From contig JBEKCO010000064.1 of NCBI GenBank assembly GCA_050014835.1, forward strand, positions 1 to 8,817: a stretch of 8,817 nucleotides of DNA. Direction: 5' to 3'. Of the stretch, positions 1-6,473 are shown one piece after another. Each line of letters opens with the position of its first letter. The stretch's first letter is position 1. The notes beneath the pieces were generated by a model. It saw only the letters and a program-made list of their open reading frames with translations. It was not told the origin of the DNA and ran no database searches. This DNA is from Bog-793 sp050014835 (GTDB lineage: Bacteria; Actinomycetota; Acidimicrobiia; Acidimicrobiales; Bog-793). The translations under genes and the position numbers were made by a program.

Positions 1-93
1 CCCGAGACGATCGGCGAAGCAGCGGAACATGCCAACGCAGGTCTCGCGCGCATCGGTGGCGATGGTCAGCTCTGCTTCGCCTTCCTCCGGCAC
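1..93 (-). CDS. Possible 5' end of an unrecognised leftward gene, cut by the window edge
   Basis: A GTG at 93 opens a 31-codon frame that runs off the left edge. The peptide begins MPEEGEAELTIATDARETC. An in-frame TAA lies just upstream, so GTG 93 is the first usable start. About three quarters of its codons end in G or C, which is more gene-like than the opposing plus-strand frame (ending at TGA 109-111) that is also open here. There is only a weak purine stretch (AAAGAAAGA) before the start. I do not recognise the family. It would be transcribed away from the repeat at 145-339. It could equally be non-coding. Confidence 0.3.
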   Translation of the reverse strand, partial: MPEEGEAELTIATDARETCVGMFRCFADRLG

Positions 94-133
94 ACCGGTC
101 TTTCTTTATGACCGATCTGTCAGGGTATTACCG

Positions 134-143
134 AAAGATCTTT
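134..143. repeat. 10-bp perfect palindrome AAAGATCTTT
   Basis: This AT-rich palindrome sits immediately left of the first repeat copy and upstream of the possible leftward gene at 93. It could be a regulator site or chance; nothing else supports a function. Confidence 0.3.
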
Positions 144-144
144 A

Positions 145-339
145 ATTGACCCTCATTTCGGGCGCGTCACGGGCGCGAACGGGCGCGTCTGAAATTCCGC
201 ATCCTGCCGCGTGCTGCCGCGTGGTGCCGCGTGCTGCCGCAAGCGAGAAGCGGGGGATTCGCGTAAGTCCTGTTCACAGGGTTATGGTGATCCATTTTCG
301 CAACGTGGAAGTCGGCGGTTCGAGTCCGCTCACCTCCAC
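145..339 (+). repeat. Repeat unit copy 1 (phased boxes, short 10-bp tandem repeat, tRNA 3' half)
   Basis: In order: ATTGACCCTC; three GGGCGCG boxes at 160, 171 and 181; a 10-bp tandem repeat of about four units at 201-240 (CTGCCGC with variable joins); AAGCGAGAAG; a 27-bp segment (257-283) also present in copy 3; and a 50-bp tRNA 3' half (290-339). The same order occurs at 8438-8723, and the first part again at 6783-6900. Copy 1 lacks the roughly 35-bp 5' extension (GAGTCGGTGGAGTG...) shared by copies 2 and 3. The short open frames across it are by-products of the repeat and the tRNA sequence. My reading is that this is the right end of an integrated element. Confidence 0.8.
290..339 (+). other. 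tRNA 3'-half fragment; candidate att core, copy 1
   Basis: TTCGCAA can form an anticodon loop, CGTGG the 3' anticodon strand, AAGTC the variable loop, and GGCGG-TTCGAGT-CCGCT a complete 5-bp T-arm with its loop. CACCTCC is the 3' acceptor strand and A the discriminator base; here it is followed by CT, not CCA. No D-arm or matching 5' acceptor strand (GGAGGTG or GGGGGTG) is found upstream, so this is not a whole tRNA. U at acceptor position 70 and the A discriminator would suit tRNA-Ala, but the identity is not secure. All 50 bases recur at 8672-8721. Tyrosine integrases often use exactly this part of a tRNA gene as attB. Confidence 0.7.
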
Positions 340-357
340 TGACCTGCCCCAGACCCG

Positions 358-924
358 TTACCGGACTTCGTAGGTGCCGTCGAGTCGGGCGCGTGCGATG
401 ACATGTCCGGCCATGGCGTGGAGTGCATCGGCGAGGGTGAACTTGTCGGGCAGGTCGGGGTGGTAGTCCAGGGCGAAGAGTTGGAAGACGTAGGAGTGTG
501 GCCCGTGCGAGCGCGGGGGCATGGGGCCGGCCCAGCCGCGGTGGCCGAGGGCGCCTTTGCCGTGTTTGATTCCGCGGATCGGGCTGGGGTCGGCGAGGCC
601 GTTCTCGAGAATGCCGCTTAGCGATGGGTCGATGCCGAGCGTGAGCGCATGGATGGCCGGTTCCCGGCGAGGGGCATCGGGGTCTTGCACGATGAGCACG
701 AGTTCCGCGGTGCCGGTTGGCGGCGTTGTCCAGGCGAGGGCGGGTGAAATGTTGGCCCGGAAGAGCCTGCCGCGGTGCCGCTCGGGGATGGGGGTGCCGT
801 GGTCGAAGGCGGGGCTGGTGAGGGCGAAATTTTCGGGTGCTTGCAGGTCGGGACGTGCCCAGACGAGCGTGTGGTGTCCGGCGCGTCGGTTGCGCAGCGC
901 GAGGCCGAGGGGGTTTGTGGGCAT
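358..924 (-). CDS. PEBP / YbhB-YbcL (Raf kinase inhibitor-like) family protein
   Basis: This 188-aa protein belongs to the phosphatidylethanolamine-binding protein family, whose small globular members bind anionic or phospholipid-like ligands; the bacterial ones are mostly cytosolic or periplasmic and of uncertain role. Visible family motifs are DPDAPR at residues 81-86, a degenerate counterpart of the usual H-W-hydrophobic strand at 91-98, and GPMPPRSHGPHSYVFQLFAL-type sequence near 133-152, the ligand-pocket signature. The length is typical. No signal peptide is evident, which suggests a cytoplasmic protein. ATG 924 has a good ribosome site, GAAGGAA, 8 nt upstream. It is the last gene of the leftward cluster, starting 18 bp after the MBL remnant. 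Its stop (TAA at 358-360) lies only 20 bp from the tRNA fragment. The family call is firm; the substrate is unknown. Confidence 0.9.
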   Translation of the reverse strand: MPTNPLGLALRNRRAGHHTLVWARPDLQAPENFALTSPAFDHGTPIPERHRGRLFRANISPALAWTTPPTGTAELVLIVQDPDAPRREPAIHALTLGIDPSLSGILENGLADPSPIRGIKHGKGALGHRGWAGPMPPRSHGPHSYVFQLFALDYHPDLPDKFTLADALHAMAGHVIARARLDGTYEVR

Positions 925-942
925 GGTCTTGGTTCCTTCTCT

Positions 943-1164
943 CTATGCCTGGCGAGTGCGGAGGCCGGGGCTGCGGAGTCTGCGGGCGAAGACCGAGAGG
1001 GCGGGCTCCAGGGTGTCGCGGTCTCCGCTTAGGCCGGTGTCGATGAGGGTGACCTCGCCGTCTTGCTCAAGCAGGAAGAAGTGCACGCATTTCGCTCCCA
1101 GCGTGCGGATCATCGGCGGGGCCTCCTGCGTGAGCCGGGACGGGTCGCGGTTGTTGATCTCATA
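943..1164 (-). pseudogene. N-terminal remnant of a metallo-beta-lactamase-fold hydrolase, frameshifted and truncated
   Basis: The minus strand from about 1164 to TAG 943-945 reads as the first strands of an MBL-fold hydrolase, with LLEQDGEVTLIDTGLSGDRD as its hallmark (beta-strands ending in the conserved DTG). The HxHxDH metal site and everything beyond are missing; the family is normally about 200-300 aa and at most 73 codons remain. ATG 1161-1163 overlaps the MarR stop as ATGA, the usual sign of translational coupling, but that ATG is in another frame and stops after 17 codons, so an indel close to the start is likely. An in-frame ATG at 1113 would give a 56-aa peptide. The closing residues RRLRSPGLRTRQA may be junction sequence. 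Not functional as an enzyme. Confidence 0.6.
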
Positions 1165-1600
1165 GCGGTCTCCTGTTGGTCTGGATTCGAGTCAGGATCT
1201 CGTCAAGCCGGGCGAGGTCATCGGAGTCGAGGTTGGTCAGTGCTGGCGGTGGCTCGTTGAGGATCGCCTGGCCGCGTTGGGCCGCCTCGCGTCCGGCGTT
1301 GGTGAGGTGCACGAGCTTGCGGCGGTTGTCGTCGGGGTGGGCGGTGCGATGGACTAGGCCTCGCGCTTCGAGCTTGTCGACGCCGACGGTCGCGGCTGGT
1401 GGGTCGACATCGACGGCGCGTGCGATCTCTCGCAGGGTCATCGGACCGTCGGCGAGCTTGATCAGCACCTCAACCTTGCCGGGCCCGAGATCGAGGGCGG
1501 CGTGGAGGGCACGCCGGCGGTCCTGTCCGGTGACGAACTCGTGCAGGGCGGTCCACACTCGGGATGCGGTGTCTGGCGGCGTGGCCGATCGGGTGGTCAT
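1160..1600 (-). CDS. MarR-family transcriptional regulator
   Basis: 146 aa, the usual MarR length. A winged helix-turn-helix spans about residues 37-102: a first helix with VLIKLADGPMTLREIARAV, a recognition helix around PPAATVGVDKLEARGLV (67-83), and a wing with the family's D-x-R-R pattern (DDNRRKLVHLT, 91-100). N- and C-terminal helices would form the dimer interface. ATG 1600 is preceded by AAGGAG at good spacing. It lies 27 bp downstream of the MFS exporter and is probably co-transcribed with it. MarR proteins linked to exporters commonly repress them and are released by phenolic or drug-like ligands. The palindrome at 3055-3071 over the cluster promoter is the obvious target. The ligand is unknown. 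Confidence 0.92.
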   Translation of the reverse strand: MTTRSATPPDTASRVWTALHEFVTGQDRRRALHAALDLGPGKVEVLIKLADGPMTLREIARAVDVDPPAATVGVDKLEARGLVHRTAHPDDNRRKLVHLTNAGREAAQRGQAILNEPPPALTNLDSDDLARLDEILTRIQTNRRPL

Positions 1601-1627
1601 TGGGCTCCTTCCGGGGCGGGGTTCATG

Positions 1628-3049
1628 TCAGTGGCCAAGCGCGCCGTTCCGCTCGGCGGTCGCCAGCGCCCAGCGTCCGGTCGAGACCATGCCGAGCACG
1701 ATGACCATGACTCCACAGCCGGCGACCACCGCCCACGCCGCGTGGCTGGCGTGCACGAAGCCGGCCGAGCTGGTGGCGATGATCACGCCGGTAACCGCGA
1801 CCCCGAGGGCCGCGCCGGTCTGGCGACAGGTGGAGGCGATCGCGCCGGCGACACCGGCTTGGTCTCGAGGCATGCCCGAGAGTGCGGTGTTGGTAATCGG
1901 GGCGCTGACCAGACCGGCCCCGACACCGTAGACGAGGTAGGCGACGATCAGATACCACACAGCGGTGTGGGCGCTAAGGCCGATCAGCAGGATCGCGCCC
2001 ACGGCGATCAGCCCACCGGACATGATCAGCGCGAGCCTCGGTCCACGGCTGGCTACCAACCGGCCTGAGACGGTGGAGAACACGCCGAGCATCGCGGCCA
2101 TCGGGATCGTGAGCAATCCGGCTTGCAGCGCGCTGTAGCCGCGAACGTCCTGCAGATACAGCGTGTTGACGAACAGAAAGCCGCCTAGCGTCGCTAACGC
2201 GACCACCCCGATCAGCGCCGCGCCCGAGAACGGCGCGCTGCGGAAATACCGCATGTCGACCAGCGGCTCACGCCGCCGGGACTCGAGCACAACCAGCACC
2301 ATCGCCGCGAGCACGGCAACCGCAAACAGGGCGACTATCGGCGTCGAGCCCCACCCGCAGCGTGGCCCCTCGATGATCCCCGCGGTCAGGCAGCCCAGCA
2401 GCGCGATCACCACCAGCTGGCCGGGAGGATCAAGCCGCCGGGGCTGTTCAGCCCGCGACTCGGGCACGAACCGCTGCGTGAGCGCGATCGCGATCAGTCC
2501 GACGGGAACGTTGATCCAGAAGATCGAACGCCACCCGATCCCGCTGACCAGCAGGCCCCCGAGCACCGGGCCGCTGGCGAGGCTGAGTCCGGCGACCGAT
2601 CCCCACATGCCGATCGCCTTCGCGCGCCCGGCGCGGTCGGTGAACGTGTTGGCGATGATCGACATCGCCACCGGGTTGAGCATCGAACCGCCGACGGCCT
2701 GCAGTCCGCGAAAGGCGATCAGCCACCCGAGCGACGGAGCCAGGCTGCACAGCAACGACCCCAGCGAGAACGCTCCCAGCCCGATCTGAAAGACCCGGCG
2801 GCGGCCGAAGCGATCCGCGAGCGAGCCCGACAGCATGAGCAGGCACGCGATAACGAGGGTGTAGGCATCGATCGTCCACTGCAGGCCGCTCACCGACGCG
2901 TGCAGTGCCCGTTGGATTGACGGCAAGGCGACATTGACGATCGTCACGTCGAGGCCCGCCACGAACACGCTCAGACAACACGTAGCCAGCACCACGGAAC
3001 GGCGCCGCGCGTCACGATCGGCACTAAGCACGGCATTAACCGTTGCCAT
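1628..3049 (-). CDS. DHA2-type (EmrB/QacA, 14-TM) MFS drug exporter
   Basis: Proton-driven membrane exporter of 473 aa from ATG 3049. Motifs, numbered from that start: LDVTIVNVALP (33-43, motif D1 of the 14-TM group), GSLADRFGRRRV (75-86, motif A), FRGLQAVGGSM (113-123, motif B), and a motif C region beginning GPVLGGLL (160 on) with WINVPVG. The hydrophobic profile continues to about residue 460, consistent with 14 helices. The frame is open back to 3646, but the extra 199 residues are Arg/Pro/Ser-rich, without helices, and overlap promoter DNA, so I reject that start. ATG 3055 is the other possibility. Neither has a ribosome site; a -10 TACAAC at 3062-3057 places the transcript start near 3049, so leaderless translation is likely. 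First gene of the leftward cluster; the substrate is not predictable. Confidence 0.93.
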   Translation of the reverse strand: MATVNAVLSADRDARRRSVVLATCCLSVFVAGLDVTIVNVALPSIQRALHASVSGLQWTIDAYTLVIACLLMLSGSLADRFGRRRVFQIGLGAFSLGSLLCSLAPSLGWLIAFRGLQAVGGSMLNPVAMSIIANTFTDRAGRAKAIGMWGSVAGLSLASGPVLGGLLVSGIGWRSIFWINVPVGLIAIALTQRFVPESRAEQPRRLDPPGQLVVIALLGCLTAGIIEGPRCGWGSTPIVALFAVAVLAAMVLVVLESRRREPLVDMRYFRSAPFSGAALIGVVALATLGGFLFVNTLYLQDVRGYSALQAGLLTIPMAAMLGVFSTVSGRLVASRGPRLALIMSGGLIAVGAILLIGLSAHTAVWYLIVAYLVYGVGAGLVSAPITNTALSGMPRDQAGVAGAIASTCRQTGAALGVAVTGVIIATSSAGFVHASHAAWAVVAGCGVMVIVLGMVSTGRWALATAERNGALGH

Positions 3050-3054
3050 AAACA

Positions 3055-3071
3055 TTGTTGTAGCACAACAA
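3055..3071. promoter_or_regulatory. Perfect 17-bp palindrome, candidate MarR operator
   Basis: TTGTTGT-AGC-ACAACAA: 7-bp perfect inverted repeats around a 3-bp centre. It covers the predicted -10 box of the MFS gene, so a bound dimer would block RNA polymerase. The TTGT...ACAA shape matches known MarR-family operators, and a MarR gene lies in the same cluster. The palindrome is seen directly; the pairing with this MarR is inferred. Confidence 0.65.
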
Positions 3072-3084
3072 CTGACTTGGTCGA
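3057..3084 (-). promoter_or_regulatory. Predicted promoter of the MFS-marR-PEBP cluster
   Basis: On the minus strand, -35 TCGACC (3084-3079; actinobacterial consensus TTGACC) is separated by 16 bp from -10 TACAAC (3062-3057). The transcript would begin about 3050-3049, at the second ATG of the exporter, giving a leaderless mRNA. It overlaps the palindrome at 3055-3071. Confidence 0.5.
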
Positions 3085-3217
3085 GCTGATCCTGAGGTCC
3101 AGGCATGCATTCGAGCGTCCCAATATCACGCTCAGCGGCCTGGAAATCACCGCAGTTCTCGACGCCTGGCGTCGCGAGCAGCGCACAATGTTTGCTCGCG
3201 TTCTCTCCTTTCGGTGA
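3077..3217 (+). CDS. Possible short ORF or gene remnant in the divergent spacer
   Basis: A 46-codon frame from TTG 3077 to TGA 3215-3217 with gene-like composition: about 70% of codons end in G/C, and it has a helical, charged stretch SGLEITAVLDAWRREQR. The frame stays open upstream into the antisense of the MFS gene, and it has neither ATG nor ribosome site. It overlaps the MFS promoter on the other strand. It may be the C-terminal scrap of a lost rightward gene, or chance. I do not recognise a family. Confidence 0.22.
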   Translation: MVELILRSRHAFERPNITLSGLEITAVLDAWRREQRTMFARVLSFR

Positions 3218-3361
3218 ACTGCGATCAGGCCTCACCATCGGCAACCCGATCGACGTGCTCTGTGGATCCGTGACCGGGCGAGCGCTTGGCCACGAACCCG
3301 ATCGCCCGCTGGTGCCCGACTGACCCTCGGTGGGGGTGCCCGCCGCGTCACGGAAGCAGGG

Positions 3362-3389
3362 CGGGACCGTGTCGAGGGACCCGGTCCCG
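3362..3389. repeat. Inverted repeat CGGGACCG / CGGTCCCG
   Basis: Perfect 8-bp arms (3362-3369 and 3382-3389) around 12 nt. No T-tract follows. It could form a hairpin in RNA or be a binding site; it lies 22 bp from a second, stronger hairpin. Confidence 0.45.
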
Positions 3390-3411
3390 AGATTTGCCAA
3401 ACGCCGCATCT

Positions 3412-3432
3412 CGCCGTCGCCGAGCGACGGCG
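3412..3432. terminator. Strong GC hairpin, possible U-less terminator
   Basis: CGCCGTCGC-CGA-GCGACGGCG is a perfect 9-bp stem with a 3-nt loop. There is no T-run after it on either strand, as in many actinobacterial terminators. It sits between divergent clusters, so if it works it would end a transcript from the possible remnant at 3077-3217 or insulate the two promoters. Confidence 0.35.
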
Positions 3433-3610
3433 CTTCTACGGCAGCTCCCGTACCTCGACGAACCGGTGGCCGGTCGCGGGAAGGTGTCCAAACCCCGGCG
3501 AATCGCCTGCGCTGCCGTTCGTCCGGACCGGCTGGTCCGTGTTGGCGGGCCTCGGTGAGGTCAAGGCGAGGGCGAGCGCGATTACGGCGACCCCGGAATA
3601 GTGAGGCCCC

Positions 3611-3639
3611 TTGACCTTTATTACATCGCGATATAGCGT
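3611..3639 (+). promoter_or_regulatory. Predicted promoter of padR, with nested palindromes
   Basis: -35 TTGACC (3611-3616), 17-bp spacer, -10 TAGCGT (3634-3639), a good sigmaA-type match. The spacer contains the 8-bp palindrome ATCGCGAT (3625-3632), and CGTT-ATAC-AACG (3637-3648) lies over and just after the -10. Either could be an operator, for example for PadR autoregulation. The 5' leader would be about 85 nt. Confidence 0.6.
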
Positions 3640-3732
3640 TATACAACGTGAGCGGTCGGAAGATCAGCTACACGAGCTTTCGCAACCGGCCACCCGGCCG
3701 GTCCGGAACGGGAATTCAAGGAGAACAACCTG

Positions 3733-4428
3733 ATGGATGGACACAAGAGATTCGATGACACCAACGCCGGCCCCGAAGGAGGACCGGGTTTCCTCGGTCG
3801 CCGTGACCGGTATGACCGCCTCGGCGGTGCCCCCCGAGGACGGGTGGGCGGCCGCGGCAGAGGATGGGACGACGCCTTCGGCTTCGGAGGTGGCCGCCAC
3901 GGGGCCTTCGGCTTCGGAGGCGGGCGCCCGATGTTCGGACGGGGCCCGAGGCGGGGACGGGGGGACGTGCGTGCCGCCATCCTCGCCCTTCTGACCGAGA
4001 AGCCGATGCACGGCTACCAGATCATCACCGAGCTCACCGAGCGCAGTGGTGGCGTCTGGACGCCGAGCCCCGGCTCGGTCTACCCCACCCTCCAGGTCCT
4101 GGAGGACCAGGGACTGGTCACCGCGGACGAGAGCGAGGGCCGTAGGGTCTTCAGCCTGACCGCCGAGGGACGCAAGGCAGCCGAGGAGGCCGCTGACGGC
4201 CCGGCGCCGTGGGAGCGAGCGGCCCTGGGAGCCGACCGCTCTCTGGTCGACCTGAGGGGCCTCATGTTCGAGGTCGTTGCGGCCGCCACGCAGGTGGGTC
4301 GTTCCGGCAGCGAGAGCCAGGTGAAGGCGGTCGGCGAGATTCTCGCGGACACCCGCCGGCGCATCTACCTGGTGCTGGCGGACGGCGCCTCGGCCACGGA
4401 CGACACCGAGGCCGAGCCCGCTTCGTGA
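3733..4428 (+). CDS. PadR-family transcriptional regulator with Gly/Arg-rich N-terminal extension
   Basis: 231 aa. Residues 1-78 are low-complexity, rich in Gly, Arg and Asp, and contain a tandem AFGFGGGR repeat. The PadR winged helix follows at about 79-155: RAAILALLTEKP, MHGYQI (92-97), PSPGSVYP (111-118), LEDQGLV, then a wing with RRVFSLTAEG. The C-terminal part (about 160-220) is helical and would form the dimer arm, ending in an acidic tail. ATG 3733 has AAGGAGAA 7 nt upstream. PadR proteins of this type usually repress an adjacent exporter and release DNA on drug binding; here drrAB-like genes start 171 bp downstream. The N-terminal extension could aid DNA or RNA contact or be disordered. 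The function of the extension is not known to me. Confidence 0.92.
   Translation: MDGHKRFDDTNAGPEGGPGFLGRRDRYDRLGGAPRGRVGGRGRGWDDAFGFGGGRHGAFGFGGGRPMFGRGPRRGRGDVRAAILALLTEKPMHGYQIITELTERSGGVWTPSPGSVYPTLQVLEDQGLVTADESEGRRVFSLTAEGRKAAEEAADGPAPWERAALGADRSLVDLRGLMFEVVAAATQVGRSGSESQVKAVGEILADTRRRIYLVLADGASATDDTEAEPAS
3874..3920 (+). repeat. In-frame 30-bp direct repeat in padR
   Basis: The 17-bp string GCCTTCGGCTTCGGAGG occurs at 3874-3890 and 3904-3920, exactly 30 bp (10 codons) apart, encoding two AFGFGGGR units. It preserves the frame, so the unit number could vary between strains by slippage. Confidence 0.7.
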
Positions 4429-4455
4429 GTCCGGACGCCGATCGGCTAGCCAAGC

Positions 4456-4472
4456 AGCGGCGGACCGCCGCT
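4456..4472. terminator. GC hairpin 28 bp after padR
   Basis: AGCGGCG-GAC-CGCCGCT has a perfect 7-bp stem and 3-nt loop, with no T-tract. It could attenuate or partly end padR transcription before the transporter genes. I see no clear promoter in the remaining 127 bp before 4600, so read-through into drrAB-like genes is plausible. Confidence 0.35.
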
Positions 4473-4599
4473 CACCCGGATCGTCCGTGAGCGGTGCTCG
4501 GTCCCGCCGGTACCTGCATTCCCGTCATCGACACGCCCGGTGCGAGGGGAAGCGGGACTGCAATCGATGTCTGCCCCACACAAAGCTTGGAGCCACAAC

Positions 4600-5646
4600 A
4601 TGACAACCGGAACTCTCCAAGCCGAGCGGTCGAGCACCAGCGCCGACCAAGCTGGGCGCGACAGCTCCCTTTCGGAGACTGTGGCCGTTGACGCGCGCGG
4701 CCTGACGAAGCTGTTCGGCACCAGTCGCGCCGTGGACGACGTCGATCTCACCGTCATGGAAGGTGAGATTTTCGGCGTGCTCGGCCCGAACGGCGCCGGC
4801 AAGACCACGATGCTGAACATGTTGGCGACGCTGCTTCCGATTGACAGAGGCGAGGCGAGGATCTTCGGCTACGACGTCCGCAGCGCGGGCCACGCTGTGC
4901 GCCAACTGATCGGCGTCACTGGTCAATTCGCGTCGGTCGACGAGAACCTGACGGCCCGCGAGAACCTCTGGCTGTTTGGTCGCCTTCAGGGTCTGTCCTC
5001 CAAGAGGGCCCACAGCATTGGCGATGACCTGCTCGCGCAATTCGACCTCACCGAGGCCGCTCGCCGCCCGATCTCGCAGTTCTCCGGCGGCATGCGCCGC
5101 CGCCTTGATCTCGCGGCCAGCCTGATCACCAGGCCCGCACTGATCTTCCTCGATGAGCCGACGACCGGTCTCGACCCCCGGAATCGCAGCCAGATGTGGG
5201 ACACGATCCGCGACCTGGTCTCTGAGGGTTCGACCATCATGTTGACTACCCAGTACCTCGATGAAGCGGACGCACTCGCCGGGCGGATCGCCGTCATCGA
5301 TCACGGTAGGAAGGTCGCCGAGGGTACTCCGAGTCAGCTCAAGACCCAAATCGGCACATCAAGCCTCCGTGTCCAGATGGCCGAGGGTGCCGACACGGCA
5401 GACGCACTCGCCCTGGCTGCGGACGTCACCCGCAACGCACCGACCGTTTCCCCGAACGGCTCAGGATTCAGCGTCACGCTGAACGACGCCAACGAGGCTG
5501 CCGACGTTCTCGTCGCGCTGCGTAACCACAAGCTCGATATCACGAACGTCACCGTCGAACAACCGAGCCTCGATGAGGTGTTTTTCGCCCTGACCGGCCA
5601 CACGAGTGAAACCCCTACCCCCGAGACCGAGGCGAGCAATTTGTGA
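4600..5646 (+). CDS. ABC-transporter ATPase, DrrA (daunorubicin resistance) type
   Basis: 348 aa from ATG 4600; supplies ATP hydrolysis for export through the downstream membrane subunit at the inner face of the membrane. Motifs: Walker A GPNGAGKTT (62-70), Q-loop Gln 109 (TGQFASVDENLT), signature FSGGMRRRLDLA (161-172), Walker B LIFLDEPTTGLD with catalytic Glu 186. The switch-loop His is replaced by Gln 218 (LTTQYLDEAD), as is usual in the DrrA group. A C-terminal domain of about 90 residues ends in a DEVFFALTG motif typical of DrrA. GGAG 7 nt before ATG 4600 favours this start over GTG 4540 and ATG 4567. The stop overlaps the next start by 4 bp (GTGA). PadR upstream is the likely regulator. 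The drug exported is unknown. Confidence 0.93.
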   Translation: MTTGTLQAERSSTSADQAGRDSSLSETVAVDARGLTKLFGTSRAVDDVDLTVMEGEIFGVLGPNGAGKTTMLNMLATLLPIDRGEARIFGYDVRSAGHAVRQLIGVTGQFASVDENLTARENLWLFGRLQGLSSKRAHSIGDDLLAQFDLTEAARRPISQFSGGMRRRLDLAASLITRPALIFLDEPTTGLDPRNRSQMWDTIRDLVSEGSTIMLTTQYLDEADALAGRIAVIDHGRKVAEGTPSQLKTQIGTSSLRVQMAEGADTADALALAADVTRNAPTVSPNGSGFSVTLNDANEAADVLVALRNHKLDITNVTVEQPSLDEVFFALTGHTSETPTPETEASNL

Positions 5647-6473
5647 CCGCAGCCATCACGATCCCAACCACCACGTCTCGACCGGCCGCACGCACCGTCA
5701 AAGCGTCGGTATCCATTCGCGACGCGCTCAGGCAGATCACGACGCTGGCATGGCGCGCCCTCATAAAGATGAGTCGCAATCCCGAGCAGCTCGTCGACGT
5801 CACCGCGATGCCCGTGCTGTTCACCGTGATGTTCGGGCTCATGTTCGGTGGCGCCATCTCCGGCAGCACCGCCCACTACCTGCCGACGCTCATCCCGGGC
5901 ATCATCGCCATGACCACCATCACCGCGTGCGTAGCCGCCGGCATCCAACTCCGAGAGGACATGGACAAAGGCGTGTTCGACCGCTTCCGGTCGCTGCCAA
6001 TCGCCCGGATCGCCCCGCTTGCCGGACCGATGATGGCTGACCTCGCCCGCTATGCCATTGCGGCCGGCATCTCCCTCACCGTCGGCGTAGTCATGGGCTA
6101 CCGCCCTGGCGGCGGTGTTCTCGGCGTCTTCGCCGGAATAGTTCTTGCCGTCATTACTGGCTGGTCACTCGCCTGGATCTTCCTTTGGATCGGCACCAAA
6201 GCCAGGAGCGCCGGCGCCGTCCAGGGAATGTCCATGATGATCATGTTTCCTCTGGCTTTCCTCTCCAACGCGTTCGTTCCTGTCGACAGCCTTCCGGGAT
6301 GGCTCCAGGTCGTGACGCGGGTCAATCCCGTCTCTCATGTCGTCTCAGCGTTGCGTGACCTGATGAACGACGGCGCCTTGACTGCTCAGGTCGGATGGGC
6401 GCTCCTCGGATGTGCCACGGTGGCCGCGATCTTCATTCCACTCGCAGTTCGCTCCTACTCCAAGCGGGTTTGA
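5643..6473 (+). CDS. ABC-2 type membrane subunit, DrrB type
   Basis: 276 aa. Forms the membrane pathway of the exporter together with the ATPase immediately upstream; the GTGA overlap at 5643-5646 indicates translational coupling and fixes the GTG start. After a cytosolic N-terminus (1-52), six hydrophobic segments are visible, at about 53-72, 80-103, 134-152, 158-184, 196-213 and 248-270. Family motifs are KGVFDRFRSLPI (109-120, the coupling region before TM3), PLAFLSNAFVP (203-213) and NPVSHVVSALRDL (228-240). Length and order match DrrB-like ABC2_membrane proteins. The final SYSKRV is a usual basic cytosolic tail. It is the last gene of the padR cluster. Confidence 0.92.
   Translation: MTAAITIPTTTSRPAARTVKASVSIRDALRQITTLAWRALIKMSRNPEQLVDVTAMPVLFTVMFGLMFGGAISGSTAHYLPTLIPGIIAMTTITACVAAGIQLREDMDKGVFDRFRSLPIARIAPLAGPMMADLARYAIAAGISLTVGVVMGYRPGGGVLGVFAGIVLAVITGWSLAWIFLWIGTKARSAGAVQGMSMMIMFPLAFLSNAFVPVDSLPGWLQVVTRVNPVSHVVSALRDLMNDGALTAQVGWALLGCATVAAIFIPLAVRSYSKRV

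Larger units (their letters stand above)
3056..3732. other. 677-bp divergent spacer between the MFS and padR clusters
   Basis: It holds the leftward promoter and palindrome at its left edge and the padR promoter at 3611-3639. Between them are two strong inverted repeats (3362-3389 and 3412-3432). A plus-strand frame is open from 3218 to TAG 3599-3601 but has no convincing start and is Arg/Pro-rich; I do not call it. The spacer is long for two divergent promoters and contains terminator-like hairpins that a divergent region does not need, so a degraded gene may once have been here. Confidence 0.5.

Noticed and set aside
146..373. 75-aa plus-strand ORF over repeat copy 1
   Set aside because: It consists of the repeat plus the tRNA fragment and has no domain; the same sequence is not kept in frame in copies 2 and 3.
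521..1165. 214-aa plus-strand ORF opposite PEBP and the MBL remnant
   Set aside because: Antisense to the PEBP gene, which has a ribosome site and clear family motifs; no domain is seen in the plus-strand product.
3050..3646. N-terminal extension of the MFS exporter (start at 3646, 672 aa)
   Set aside because: The extra 199 residues are Arg/Pro/Ser-rich, lack helices and family motifs, and cover promoter DNA; the first membrane helix starts soon after ATG 3049.
4525..5349. 274-aa minus-strand ORF opposite the ABC ATPase
   Set aside because: It lies almost wholly antisense to a clear DrrA-type gene and has no recognisable domain.
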